Counted from the first letter of the stretch, positions 52,270 through 61,316 are shown. The stretch is 64,000 nt of DNA from CAYWMY01 sp046352935 (GCA_046352935.1 JAXMGR010000017.1:32397-96396); one strand, 5' to 3'. Translations and numbers: made by a program. Notes: generated by a model from the letters alone, not told the origin.

Positions 52270-53517
52270 TCAGGCGTTGCTGATGCGCGCGACGAGCGCC
52301 TTGAGGTAGCGCGTCTCGGGAATCGCCGGGTGCACGGGATGGTCGGGCGCCTGGCCGCGCAGCTCGACGAGCTGCGCGAAGCGGTCGAGGTGCCGCGCGG
52401 CGCGCTGCACCGCCTCGACGAGCTCGCCCTCCGCGAGATGCCAGGAGCAGGAACAGGACACCAGGAAACCGTCGCGCTCGACGAGCTGCATCGCGAGCTG
52501 GTTCAGCTTGCGATAGGCCGCGAGCCCCTTCGGATGGTCCTTGCGGCGCCGGATGAAGGCCGGCGGGTCGATCACCACCACGTCGAACCGCTCGCGTTCG
52601 GCGGCGAGGGCCTCCAGCACGTCGAAGGCGTCACCGCGGCGCGTCGCGATGTCGAAGCCGTGCACGGCCGCGGTCCTCTGCACGAGTTCCAGCGCCGCCG
52701 CCGAGGCGTCCACGCAGACCGCGCCGCGCGCACCCGCGCTCAACGCCTGCAGGCCGAAGCCACCGGCGTAGCTGAAGACGTCGAGCACGCGCATGCCGGC
52801 GCAGAGCGACGCCACGGCGGCGCGGTTGCGCGTCTGATCGAAGAACCAGCCGGTCTTCTGCCCGCCCGCGAGCGGCACACGGAAACCGATGCCGCCCTCG
52901 GGCACCTCGACCTCGTCGGGCACGTCACCGAGCGCCGCGCCGACCTCGAGCGACAGGCCCTCCAGTTCGCGCACACTGCTGTCGTTCTTCCACAGCACCG
53001 CGCGCGGCTTCACCGTGCGCTCGAGCGCCTCGAGGATCTCGGCACGGCGGACGTCCATGCCGGCGGTCGTGAGCTGCGCCACACAGACATCGCCGTAGCG
53101 GTCGACGACGAGCCCCGGCAGGCCGTCCGACTCGCCGAACGCCAGGCGGTAGTACGGCGAGGCGTAGAGCCGCTCGCGCAGTGCGAGCGCGACCTTCAGG
53201 CGGTGCACGAACAGCGGCCGCGCGACGGGATGGGCCGGATCGCGACTCAGGATGCGCGCGGCGATGAGCGTGCGCGGGTTGACGTAGCCGTAGCCCAGGA
53301 AGCGGTCGCGGCTCGTGTGGATGCGAACGGCATCGCCGGGCACGAACGCCGTGAGCGGGGTCGCCTCGACGTCGATCTCGTTCGAGAACACCCAGAGGTG
53401 TCCCGCCTGCAGACGGCGCTCCTCCCGGTCGCGCAGCCGGAGCACCGGCAGGTCCGCGCCGGCGCCCGGACGCGGCGCGTGGACGGGGGCGGCAGGCTGA
53501 TGCTCGGGTTCGTTCAC
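52270..53517 (-). CDS. rlmI: 23S rRNA (cytosine-C5) methyltransferase RlmI family
   Basis: This class I SAM methyltransferase has a PUA domain at its N-terminus (VFSNEID ... FVPGDAVRI) and a Rossmann domain with LDVFSYAGGFGLQAL and VVIDPPAFIRRRKDHPKG, then the catalytic CSCSW segment. RlmI methylates C1962 of 23S rRNA in E. coli. I used the GTG at 53517; a longer ORF from ATG 53607 is possible but its added 30 residues are low-complexity. It is divergent from the YyaL-type gene. Confidence 0.9.
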   Translation of the reverse strand: MNEPEHQPAAPVHAPRPGAGADLPVLRLRDREERRLQAGHLWVFSNEIDVEATPLTAFVPGDAVRIHTSRDRFLGYGYVNPRTLIAARILSRDPAHPVARPLFVHRLKVALALRERLYASPYYRLAFGESDGLPGLVVDRYGDVCVAQLTTAGMDVRRAEILEALERTVKPRAVLWKNDSSVRELEGLSLEVGAALGDVPDEVEVPEGGIGFRVPLAGGQKTGWFFDQTRNRAAVASLCAGMRVLDVFSYAGGFGLQALSAGARGAVCVDASAAALELVQRTAAVHGFDIATRRGDAFDVLEALAAERERFDVVVIDPPAFIRRRKDHPKGLAAYRKLNQLAMQLVERDGFLVSCSCSWHLAEGELVEAVQRAARHLDRFAQLVELRGQAPDHPVHPAIPETRYLKALVARISNA

Positions 53518-53675
53518 GTGAGGTCGCTTTCCGTCGCGGGACGGTTCATGGGCCGATGGCCGGGCTGGTTCTGGCGCCCCGGGACGGGGTGACGTCGGCA
53601 GGGCCACGCGCCGTTCGCTATATTGCGGTGGTACGGCGCGCCGCGATTCTACCCGAGCAGCACGAGAACTTCCCG

Positions 53676-55781
53676 ATGACGACCCCGAACCCGCCGGGCA
53701 CGACGAACCGTCTCGCCCGCGAGACGAGCCCCTACCTGCTGCAGCATGCGCACAACCCCGTGGACTGGTATCCGTGGGGCGAGGAGGCGCTCGCGCTCGC
53801 GCGCAGGGAAGGCCGGCCCATCCTGCTGTCGATCGGCTATTCGGCCTGTCACTGGTGCCACGTCATGGCGCACGAGTCCTTCGAGGACGCCGCCACGGCC
53901 GGGGTCATGAACGAGCTGTACGTGAACATCAAGGTCGATCGCGAGGAGCGCCCGGACCTCGATCGCATCTACCAGGTCGCGCACCAGATCCTCGCGCGGC
54001 GCGCCGGCGGCTGGCCGCTGACCGTGTTCCTCACGCCCGACGACCACGTGCCGTTCTTCGCCGGCACCTACCTGCCCGCGGAACCGCGCTACGGCATGCC
54101 CGCGTTCCGCGAGGTGCTCATCCGCGCCGCGCGCTTCTTCCACGAGCATCCGGAGGAGATCCGCCGCCAGAGCGAGTCGCTCGCGCGCGTGTTCGACGAT
54201 CTGGTACCCGCAGCGTCCGAGGGCGCGCGCGGCGCGTTCGACCGTCGCCCGCTCGACGCGGCGCGCGCCGGAGCGCAGCAGGACTTCGACGGCGAGCACG
54301 GCGGTTTCGGTGGCGCACCGAAGTTCCCGCACGCGATCGGCCTCGAACGCCTGCTGCGCGACTGGTCCGCGACCGCGCACGGCGACGAGCCGGACCTGCA
54401 GGCGCTGTACATGGCCACGCTGACGCTGACGCGCATGGCCGAAGGCGGGCTCTACGACCAGCTGGGCGGCGGCTTCTGCCGTTATTCCGTCGACGCCGAG
54501 TGGATGATCCCGCACTTCGAGAAGATGCTCTACGACAACGGCTCCCTGCTCGCGGTGTATTCGCTGGCCGCGATCGCGACCGGCGAGCCGCTGTTCCGCC
54601 GCGTCGTGGCGGAGACCGCTGACTGGGCGCTGCGCGACATGCAGGGACCCGATGGCGGCTTCCAGGCCGCACTGGACGCGGACTCGGAGGGCCACGAAGG
54701 CCGCTTCTACGTCTGGGAACGCGCCGAGATCGAGGCACTGCTCTCACCGGGCGAGTACCGCGCGATGGCGCTGCGGTTCGGCCTCGACCGCGCACCCAAT
54801 TTCGAGGGTCGGCATCATCTGCACGTGGCGGCGGGGATCGAGGACGTCGCGGCAGGCCTCGACCTCTCCCCCGAGGCCGCGCGCGAGGTGCTGGACAGCG
54901 CGCGCGCGAAGCTGCTCGCGGTGCGCAGCCGGCGCGTCTGGCCCGGCCGCGACGACAAGGTCATCACGGGCTGGAACGGCCTCGTGATCCGCGGCCTCGC
55001 GCTCGCCGCGCGCGCGCTCGACCGCGACGATCTCGCGGATGCGGCCACGCGGGCCGTGGACCTGCTGCGCCGGACGGCGTGGGTCGACGGACGCCTGCAC
55101 GCGGTCTGCAAGGGCGGCGCGGCCCGCTTTCCGGCCTATCTCGACGACCACGCGTTCCTGCTCGACGGCCTGCTGGAACTGCTCCAGACACGCTGGCGCA
55201 GCGCCGACCTCGCGTTCGCCATCGACCTCGCGGAGGCGCTGCTCCGGCACTTCGAGGACCGCGAACGCGGCGGCTTCTGGTACACGGCCGACGACCAGCC
55301 CACGCCCCTGCACCGCCCGAAATCCTTCGCGGACGACGCCACTCCGGCGGGCAACGGCGTGGCCGCGCTGGCGCTGCAGCGCCTCGGCTGGCTGCTCGGC
55401 GAGCCGCGCTACCTCGAAGCCGCGGCGCGCACGCTGGAGGGTGGCTGGGATTCGCTGGGCCGCGCGCCACAGGCGCATGCCACGCTGCTGAACGCCCTCG
55501 AGGATCACCTGTCCCCCGGCGAGGTCGTGATCCTGCGCGGCTGCTGCGGCGAACTGGGCGAATGGCAGCGCGCGCTCGCGCGCCTCTATGCGCCCCGCCG
55601 CCAGGTCTACGCCATCCCGCAGAGCGCCGCGGACCTGCCCGCGGCGCTCGCGGCGAAGGCCTGCACGGGCGACGTCGTCGCCTATGTGTGCGAGGGCCCG
55701 ACGTGCTCGGCGCCGATCACGGACCTCGGCGCACTGGTGCGGCGCCTGCGCGACGGCGTCGTGACGCGCGACGCGCGCTGA
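53676..55781 (+). CDS. Thioredoxin-domain protein of the YyaL/SSP411 (DUF255) family
   Basis: The 701-residue protein has an N-terminal thioredoxin-like domain (RLARETSPYLLQHAHNPVDW, redox CHWC with Cys58 and Cys61) followed by a six-hairpin glycosidase-like alpha/alpha domain (GGFGGAPKFPHAI, LGGGFCRYSVDAEW, DDKVITGWNGLVI). The substrate is unknown for the family; human SSP411 is its relative. ATG 53676 gives the expected start. Confidence 0.92.
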   Translation: MTTPNPPGTTNRLARETSPYLLQHAHNPVDWYPWGEEALALARREGRPILLSIGYSACHWCHVMAHESFEDAATAGVMNELYVNIKVDREERPDLDRIYQVAHQILARRAGGWPLTVFLTPDDHVPFFAGTYLPAEPRYGMPAFREVLIRAARFFHEHPEEIRRQSESLARVFDDLVPAASEGARGAFDRRPLDAARAGAQQDFDGEHGGFGGAPKFPHAIGLERLLRDWSATAHGDEPDLQALYMATLTLTRMAEGGLYDQLGGGFCRYSVDAEWMIPHFEKMLYDNGSLLAVYSLAAIATGEPLFRRVVAETADWALRDMQGPDGGFQAALDADSEGHEGRFYVWERAEIEALLSPGEYRAMALRFGLDRAPNFEGRHHLHVAAGIEDVAAGLDLSPEAAREVLDSARAKLLAVRSRRVWPGRDDKVITGWNGLVIRGLALAARALDRDDLADAATRAVDLLRRTAWVDGRLHAVCKGGAARFPAYLDDHAFLLDGLLELLQTRWRSADLAFAIDLAEALLRHFEDRERGGFWYTADDQPTPLHRPKSFADDATPAGNGVAALALQRLGWLLGEPRYLEAAARTLEGGWDSLGRAPQAHATLLNALEDHLSPGEVVILRGCCGELGEWQRALARLYAPRRQVYAIPQSAADLPAALAAKACTGDVVAYVCEGPTCSAPITDLGALVRRLRDGVVTRDAR

Positions 55782-55868
55782 AGGCCAGAGAGCCTCGGGG
55801 TCCGGATCAGCGGGGCACCTGCGTGCGCCACGCGCAGGAGAGCGGCCCGCGCGCCGGCGGGCCCGCGG

Positions 55869-56216
55869 TCACGAGTCGCGGAAGATGAAGTACACCGCGC
55901 CCAGCATGCACAGCGCAGCCCAGAGGTAGTCGAGCTTGAGCCCCTGGCGCATGTAGAAGACCACGAAGGGCACGAACACCGTGAGCGCGATGACTTCCTG
56001 CAGGATCTTGAGCTGCGGCAGCGTCATGACGCCGTAGCCGATGCGGTTCGCGGGGACCTGCAGCAGGTACTCCGCGAGCGCGATGGCCCACGAGAAGAGC
56101 GCCGCGAGATACCAGGGCTTCGTGTTCATCTCCTTCAGGTGGGCGTACCACGCGAAGGTCATGAACACGTTCGAGAACGTCAGCAGGATCGCGGTGTGCC
56201 AGAACGCCGCCGGCAT
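55869..56216 (-). CDS. DMT-family small membrane protein (DUF486)
   Basis: The 115-residue protein has four hydrophobic segments and the DUF486 pattern FMTFAWYAHLK and PANRIGYGVMTLPQLKILQEVI. Members are inner-membrane proteins of unknown transport role. It lies downstream of nadB on the same strand with 16 nt between, so it may be co-transcribed. Confidence 0.88.
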   Translation of the reverse strand: MPAAFWHTAILLTFSNVFMTFAWYAHLKEMNTKPWYLAALFSWAIALAEYLLQVPANRIGYGVMTLPQLKILQEVIALTVFVPFVVFYMRQGLKLDYLWAALCMLGAVYFIFRDS

Positions 56217-56232
56217 GGCAGGAAGGCCGTGC

Positions 56233-57813
56233 TCACACGGCGCGGCGCAGCGTCGCCCGCGCAGCGCCCCGTTCGGCCGCGACCCGTTCCGCGGCCGCGA
56301 GATCAAGGATCGAATGCCGCGCCTGCGCCGATGCGGCGGGGAAATCCGTGCGCCAGTGACCGCCGCGGCTCTCCTCGCGTCCGAGCGCAGCCACGGCGAT
56401 CATCAGGGCGACCGTCGCCGCGTTCTCGACGGCGCGCGCGAGCGCCGCGGGCCCCCGGCGCAGCGCCGCGAACTCCACGACGGCCTGCTCGAGCGCCTCC
56501 CGGTTGCGCAGCACGCCGACGGCATCCTGCATGCGCGCGCGCAGCACCGTCATCTGCCGCGCTGCCTCCGCATCGTCGACGTGCCGAGGGAAGCGCGGCG
56601 GTGCGGGCAGACGGCCGCCGCGACGCGCCCTCGCGCGGATGTCGCGCGCGGCGCGCGTGCCGTACACGGCCGCCTCCAGCAGTGAATTGCTGGCGAGCCG
56701 GTTCGCACCAGGGAGCCCCGTGCAGGACACCTCGCCCACCGCCCAGAGGCCGGGGACCGTGCTGCGGCCCTGCATGTCCACGTCGATGCCGCCCATGTGG
56801 TAATGCGCCGCGGGCGCGACCGGGATCGGCTCGCGGGCGGGATCGATGCCCGCGCGCAGGCAGGCCGCGTGCACCGTCGGGAAGCGCTCGCCGAAGGCCG
56901 CACCCAGCGCCGCGGTCGCATCGAGGAACACGCGCCGGCCGGCCGCGCGTTCGGCCTCGATCGCGCGCGCCACGACATCGCGCGGTGCGAGTTCGGCGAG
57001 CTCGTGCTGCGTCGTCATGAAACGGACGCCGTCGCTGTTTACGAGGATCGCGCCCTCCCCGCGCAGCGCCTCGGTCGCGAGCGGCATCGGATCGCTGCCG
57101 ACGTCGATCGCCGTCGGGTGGAACTGCACGAACTCGAGATCGCGGAAGCGAGCCCCGGCACGCGCCGCCAGCGCGAGGCCGTCGCCGCGCGCACCGAGCG
57201 GGTTGCTCGTCCAGCGGTAGAGACCGCCCACGCCCCCGGTCGCGAGCACGACCGCGCGCGCGTTGAAGAGCAGCCGTTCGGTCCCGCGCCGCGCGTAGAT
57301 GCCGACCACGCGGCCCTCGTCCGCCAGCAGGTCCTCGGCCTCGACGCCCTCGAGCAGCGTGATCGACGGACAGGCGCGCGCGGCCTCGATCAGCGAACGC
57401 GTGACGGCGTTTCCGGTGGCGTCGCGCACGTGCGCGATGCGCCGCGCGTGATGGCCGCCCTCGCGGCCGAGCGCATAGCGTCCCGCGGCATCGCGGTCGA
57501 AGCGCGCGCCGTAGCGTTCGAGCTGGTGGATGCAGGCCGCCGCCTCGGCGGTCACTCCCGCGACCACGTCCGGATCACAGAGGCCGTCACCGGCCGCGAG
57601 CGTGTCGGCGGCATGCGCGGCGGACGAGTCCCCGGGATCGAGTGCCGCGGCGATGCCGCCCTGCGCCCAGGCACTCGCGGTCTCGCGGCCGAGCACCGCG
57701 CGCGTGAGCACGATGACGGGCTCGGGCGCGAGTTCCAGCGCGGTGACGAGCCCGCCGATGCCGGCGCCGATGACGACGACGGGAGCGCGTTCCGCTTCGT
57801 GCGACGTGCTCAT
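56233..57813 (-). CDS. nadB: L-aspartate oxidase
   Basis: NadB oxidises L-Asp to iminoaspartate for quinolinate synthesis by NadA. The 526-residue flavoprotein has VVVIGAGIGGLVTALEL (FAD), SAWAQGGIAAAL, HARRIAHVRDATGNAV (catalytic His/Arg region), and MGGIDVDMQGRSTVPGLWAVGE. It is separated from nadA by 60 nt on the same strand. Confidence 0.96.
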   Translation of the reverse strand: MSTSHEAERAPVVVIGAGIGGLVTALELAPEPVIVLTRAVLGRETASAWAQGGIAAALDPGDSSAAHAADTLAAGDGLCDPDVVAGVTAEAAACIHQLERYGARFDRDAAGRYALGREGGHHARRIAHVRDATGNAVTRSLIEAARACPSITLLEGVEAEDLLADEGRVVGIYARRGTERLLFNARAVVLATGGVGGLYRWTSNPLGARGDGLALAARAGARFRDLEFVQFHPTAIDVGSDPMPLATEALRGEGAILVNSDGVRFMTTQHELAELAPRDVVARAIEAERAAGRRVFLDATAALGAAFGERFPTVHAACLRAGIDPAREPIPVAPAAHYHMGGIDVDMQGRSTVPGLWAVGEVSCTGLPGANRLASNSLLEAAVYGTRAARDIRARARRGGRLPAPPRFPRHVDDAEAARQMTVLRARMQDAVGVLRNREALEQAVVEFAALRRGPAALARAVENAATVALMIAVAALGREESRGGHWRTDFPAASAQARHSILDLAAAERVAAERGAARATLRRAV

Positions 57814-57873
57814 GCCTGCGGGTTCCGCCGCCGTGCAGTGGTCATCGCCAGCCGGCCGCGGCGTGCCATGCCG

Positions 57874-58899
57874 TCACTTCGGCGCACCGACCGCGACCAT
57901 GCGCTCGACCGCACGGCGCGCGGCCGCAGCGATGTCGGCCGGCACCTCGACCCTGAAGCTCATGGTCTCCAGCGAGCGGCGGATCTTCGGCAGCGTGATG
58001 CGCTTCATGTGCGGGCAGAGGTTGCAGGGCTTGATGAACTCGACGTCCGGGTTCGCCACCGCGACGTTGTCGCTCATCGAGCACTCGGTGATCAGTGCGA
58101 CCTTCGCGGGGTGCTTCTCCTGCACGTACTTCGCCATCGCGGCGGTGGAGCCGGCGAAGTCGGACACGTCGACGACCGGCTTGTCGCACTCGGGGTGCGA
58201 CAGCACGACCAGGCCCGGATGCGCCTTGCGCAGGTCATGGATGTCGGCGGGAGTGAAACGCTCGTGCACCTCGCAGCGGCCCGCCCAGGAGATGATCTCG
58301 ACCTTCGTCTGCGCGGCGACGTTCTTCGCCAGGTATTCGTCGGGGATCATGATGACGCGCGGCACACCGAGCGACTCGACCACCTGCACGGCGTTGCCTG
58401 AGGTGCAGCAGATGTCGCTCTCGGCCTTCACTTCGGCCGAGGTGTTCACATAGGTCACGACCGGCACGCCCGGGTACTTCGCCTTCAACGCGCGCACATC
58501 GGCGCCCGTGATCGACTCGGCCAGCGAGCAGCCGGCCTCGAGGTCCGGAATCAGCACCGTCTTCTCGGGGTTCATGAGCTTCGCGGTCTCGGCCATGAAG
58601 TGCACGCCGCAGAGCACGATGACGTCGGCCTTCACCTTCGCGGCCTCGCGCGCGAGCAACAGGCTGTCGCCGACGATGTCCGCGACCGTGTTGAAGATCT
58701 CGGGCGTCTGGTAGTTGTGCGCGAGGATCACCGCGTTCCGGCGCTGCTTCAGCGTCAGGATCGCGTCGATGTCGGGCGCGTAGACGGGCCACTCGACCGC
58801 GGGGATCACGCGCTGCACGCGCTCGTAGAGAGGTGCGGTGCGCGCCGCGATCTCGGGCGTGTAGGGGTCCTTCATGTCGATGGCGGTCACAGCGTTCAT
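57874..58899 (-). CDS. nadA: Quinolinate synthase
   Basis: NadA condenses iminoaspartate with DHAP to quinolinate using a [4Fe-4S] cluster. The three cluster Cys are in VLCGVHFMAE, SDICCTSGNAV and KPCNLCPHMK. RNAVILAHNYQTPEI is the substrate-binding start of the domain. The 341-residue form from ATG 58899 is preferred over the upstream extension. A strong promoter with a palindrome lies 69-100 nt upstream. Confidence 0.96.
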   Translation of the reverse strand: MNAVTAIDMKDPYTPEIAARTAPLYERVQRVIPAVEWPVYAPDIDAILTLKQRRNAVILAHNYQTPEIFNTVADIVGDSLLLAREAAKVKADVIVLCGVHFMAETAKLMNPEKTVLIPDLEAGCSLAESITGADVRALKAKYPGVPVVTYVNTSAEVKAESDICCTSGNAVQVVESLGVPRVIMIPDEYLAKNVAAQTKVEIISWAGRCEVHERFTPADIHDLRKAHPGLVVLSHPECDKPVVDVSDFAGSTAAMAKYVQEKHPAKVALITECSMSDNVAVANPDVEFIKPCNLCPHMKRITLPKIRRSLETMSFRVEVPADIAAAARRAVERMVAVGAPK

Positions 58900-58964
58900 G
58901 GCGGTTCCGTTAGTCTCTCTTAGAGTATTTCCAGAAGCCAATAAAGGCCGGTGGCACCGGCAGG

Positions 58965-58987
58965 CTTATTCTAATTATGGGAATAAG
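58965..58987. promoter_or_regulatory. Putative repressor operator (CTTATTC-N9-GAATAAG) in the nadA promoter
   Basis: A perfect 7-bp inverted repeat with a 9-nt spacer covers the -10 and part of the spacer of the nadA promoter. An NrtR-like regulator gene is adjacent, so this is a candidate binding site. The site differs from the best-known NrtR consensus, so the link is inference. Confidence 0.5.
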
Positions 58988-58995
58988 AATTTCAA
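58968..58995 (-). promoter_or_regulatory. Sigma70-type promoter of nadA
   Basis: On the minus strand TTGAAA (58995-58990, 5 of 6 consensus) and TAGAAT (58973-58968, 5 of 6) are spaced 16 nt, 69 nt upstream of the nadA ATG. This is the clearest promoter in the window. Confidence 0.7.
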
Positions 58996-59041
58996 GCGGG
59001 GAGCGACCGGCATCGGCGATTTCTGGAACCGGTGGCTGACA

Positions 59042-59124
59042 GCGCGGGCGGCAACGGGAGGGATCGGCTCGTCTCGCGCCAAATCTTTACGCTCGACTCG
59101 CCGACCCTCCCTGCGCGCCCGCGC
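59042..59124 (+). repeat. Palindromic intergenic repeat, copy C
   Basis: This 83-nt element is in the same orientation as copy A: GCGCGGGC, GGCTCGTCTCGCG, centre CAAATCTTTACG, CTCGACTCGCCGACCCT and GCGCCCGCGC. It lies between nadA and the nrtR stop. Confidence 0.75.
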
Positions 59125-59214
59125 CCGGTGATGTCGCGGCCGAAATCGCCGATGTCCCGTTCTCCGCGTACCCGCCAGCCGTCACGCCGATGCCGCCCGT
59201 TCCTCGCTTGTCTG

Positions 59215-60231
59215 TCAGCCATCGCGCCTGCGCCGACTGAACGCGCCACGTGAACCCGGCAGCCCGATGCCCGCCGCCGTGCGCTCGACGAGCACCTCAC
59301 GCCGGAAGCGCACCAGCCGCGCCGGCCGGCCGCCCGTGTCGAGCGTGACCGCACCCGTCTCCTCGACCAGCCCCTGCTGCTCGACGAGCCGCCGGAAATT
59401 CGGCTTGTGCAGGCGCACGCCCGCGAGCGCCTCGACCGTGCGTTGCAGCTGCAGCAGCGTGAACGCGGGCGGCATGAGCTCGAACACGACCGGCCGGTAC
59501 TTGATCTTGCCGCGCAGCCGCGCGATCGCGGTCGCGAGAATGCGCCGGTGGTCGCCCGCCATCGGGTGCCGCCCGGGCAGCGCGTCGGGATCCGCCGCCT
59601 TCAACGATGCCTCGGGCACGAGCCCGGCCTCGTACAGGAGTTCGTAGCGCTCCAGCACACGCTCGTCGTTCCAGGTGCCATCCGCGAACGCGAACGTCAC
59701 CGACAGGCGCTCGCGCCGCGCGCGACGGTCGCCATCCGACTCGGCCGCGTCGGCCCAGGCCGCGAGCTTCGGCTCGATGAGGTCGAGCACCACGGGCCGG
59801 CCGTGGCGCCAGTCCTCCCACGGGAAGTAGCGATACCAGTCGTGCCAGGCCGCCTCCTCGGAACCCGCGGGGAAAGCCTCGCGCACCAGGCCCAGATAGC
59901 CGATGGACAGCACGCGCGCCGCGGTGGCGACGGTTGTCCCCCGGCGGTCGCGGTCGCGATCCCCGAAGGTGTAGAGCTGCTCGACGTAGCCCAGCGTATG
60001 CCGCGTCTGGTGTTCGACGTAGGCGCGCAGGCCCTGGTCCAGCGTGCGGTGCACGCTCTGCAGCGGGCCCGCGGGCAGCGCATCGAGGCGCAGCGTGCCC
60101 CGGCGGCCGGCGTCGACCGCAGCGCGCACGGTCAGCACGCGCGGCTCGTCGGCTGTGACGGCAACGACGACCGCCGTCAGCTCGACGACGACGGACTCCG
60201 AGGGACTGGCGGTGAGTGTTTCCTGGTTCAT
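59215..60231 (-). CDS. nrtR: NrtR-like NUDIX-domain transcriptional regulator
   Basis: NrtR regulators repress NAD-metabolism genes and sense ADP-ribose with a Nudix domain. The 338-residue protein has the N-terminal Nudix-like part ending VEQLYTFGDRDRDRRG and a C-terminal winged helix (KIKYRPVVFELMPPAFTLLQLQ, KPNFRRLVEQQGLVEETG), both typical of the family. The catalytic Nudix box is not intact (region VHRTLDQGLRAYVEHQTRH lacks the REUxEE acids), consistent with a sensor. ATG 60231 was chosen. Being next to nadA-nadB supports the role. Confidence 0.85.
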   Translation of the reverse strand: MNQETLTASPSESVVVELTAVVVAVTADEPRVLTVRAAVDAGRRGTLRLDALPAGPLQSVHRTLDQGLRAYVEHQTRHTLGYVEQLYTFGDRDRDRRGTTVATAARVLSIGYLGLVREAFPAGSEEAAWHDWYRYFPWEDWRHGRPVVLDLIEPKLAAWADAAESDGDRRARRERLSVTFAFADGTWNDERVLERYELLYEAGLVPEASLKAADPDALPGRHPMAGDHRRILATAIARLRGKIKYRPVVFELMPPAFTLLQLQRTVEALAGVRLHKPNFRRLVEQQGLVEETGAVTLDTGGRPARLVRFRREVLVERTAAGIGLPGSRGAFSRRRRDG

Positions 60232-60373
60232 GTCGTGGGTCGCCGTGAGCGCGAGTTCCGCGCCCCGGCGCATCGCAGCACCTTGCCAGCTTGCGGCAGC
60301 GCCGGCGGCCGATCAAGGAAACGCGTGCGCCGGCGCCGTGTTCCATACGGCACGATGGATCGATGTCCCTGGA

Positions 60374-61081
60374 TCAGAAGCAGCCCTGCACGCGGACCAG
60401 CTGCCGCAGGCCGTCCGACGACGACGCCACCCGCAGCACGAAGTCGAACCGGTCGACGTCCGTGCAGTAGTCGAAATCAGGCTCCGGCGCCCAGTGCGCC
60501 GCCGGATCGAAGAACTTCGCCGCGGACGGTGCCGTGCGCAGGCGTTCGCAGATGCCGGCGGTGTCGAATTCGCGGCCTTCGAGGCGTGCGCGGATCAGTG
60601 CGGCGCAGAGATCGTCCTCGGCGCAGCGTTCGCGGGCCTCGTGGCCCATGCGCACCAGCGAGACCACCGCCGGCCTGCGGCTCTGGATGTAGCGCACGAT
60701 GGCGCCGGCATTGACGAGCGCGCCCGTGATGACCTCGTCGGCGTGGATGGCGTTCGCGAGTCCCTGCGTGCCGGAGTGCGTGGTGTGCACGAGCGTGCGC
60801 CCGGCGAGATCGGCGGCGACGATCTGTGTGGGTGAATTGCCGAAGTCGAAGCCCGTCAGCTGGCGTGCGTGGCGTTCCCCGATGAGCAGCCAGTCGGGAT
60901 GCGCGGCGCGCAGGGCGAGCGCTTCCTCGATGGCTGCGACGGGATGGATCGCGCGGGCGCCGCGGTCGAAGGCGTAGGCCGCGACAGAGAACGCGCGGAA
61001 TACGTCGATGACAACCGCGAGGCCGCGCGCCTCGCGTGCGCCGGCGACGAAGTCCAGCTCGACGACGTGCGGCGTGCTCAA
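60374..61081 (-). CDS. ComB-like 2-phosphosulfolactate phosphatase family protein
   Basis: The 235-residue protein has the ComB-family motifs VVIDVFRAFSVAAY, LIGERHARQLTGFDFGNSP and THSGTQGL. ComB makes sulfolactate in coenzyme M synthesis in archaea; bacterial members often lack the rest of the pathway and their substrate is uncertain. The start is unclear: TTG 61081 (LSTPHVVELDF) fits best, since an upstream ATG reads into a repeat. It lies 143 nt upstream of nrtR on the same strand. Confidence 0.8.
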   Translation of the reverse strand: MSTPHVVELDFVAGAREARGLAVVIDVFRAFSVAAYAFDRGARAIHPVAAIEEALALRAAHPDWLLIGERHARQLTGFDFGNSPTQIVAADLAGRTLVHTTHSGTQGLANAIHADEVITGALVNAGAIVRYIQSRRPAVVSLVRMGHEARERCAEDDLCAALIRARLEGREFDTAGICERLRTAPSAAKFFDPAAHWAPEPDFDYCTDVDRFDFVLRVASSSDGLRQLVRVQGCF

Positions 61082-61155
61082 GCCGGTACCATCTCTCGGC
61101 CGCCAGGCCACCGATGTTCGGGTTCCCGCGTCGGGACGCCATGGCACGACGTCCC

Positions 61156-61243
61156 GGTCGCGCGGGCGCGCAGGAGGGTCGGCGAGTCGAGCGTAATTCT
61201 TCCCGCGAGACGAGCCGAGCCCTCCGTTGCAGCCCGCGCGACC
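61156..61243 (-). repeat. Palindromic intergenic repeat, copy D (inverted)
   Basis: This 88-nt element has perfect 12-bp ends GGTCGCGCGGGC / GCCCGCGCGACC and inner arms GGCGAGTCGAGCG and CGCGAGACGAGCC. It is the reverse orientation of A and C, and its inverse is very close to A. It lies between comB and the cytochrome c gene. Confidence 0.78.
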
Positions 61244-61316
61244 CGGAAAAACGATCTTCCTGCGAGGAACTGGCGCACGAGCAGCCGTCCGTCGGCCCGC
61301 GGCGAACGTCGAGGAC

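Larger units (their letters stand above)
58900..59214. other. nadA-nrtR intergenic region: promoter, palindrome and repeat copy C
   Basis: The 315-bp gap has the nadA promoter with an overlapping inverted repeat (58965-58995) and copy C of the palindromic repeat (59042-59124). No coding sequence is evident. Confidence 0.7.
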
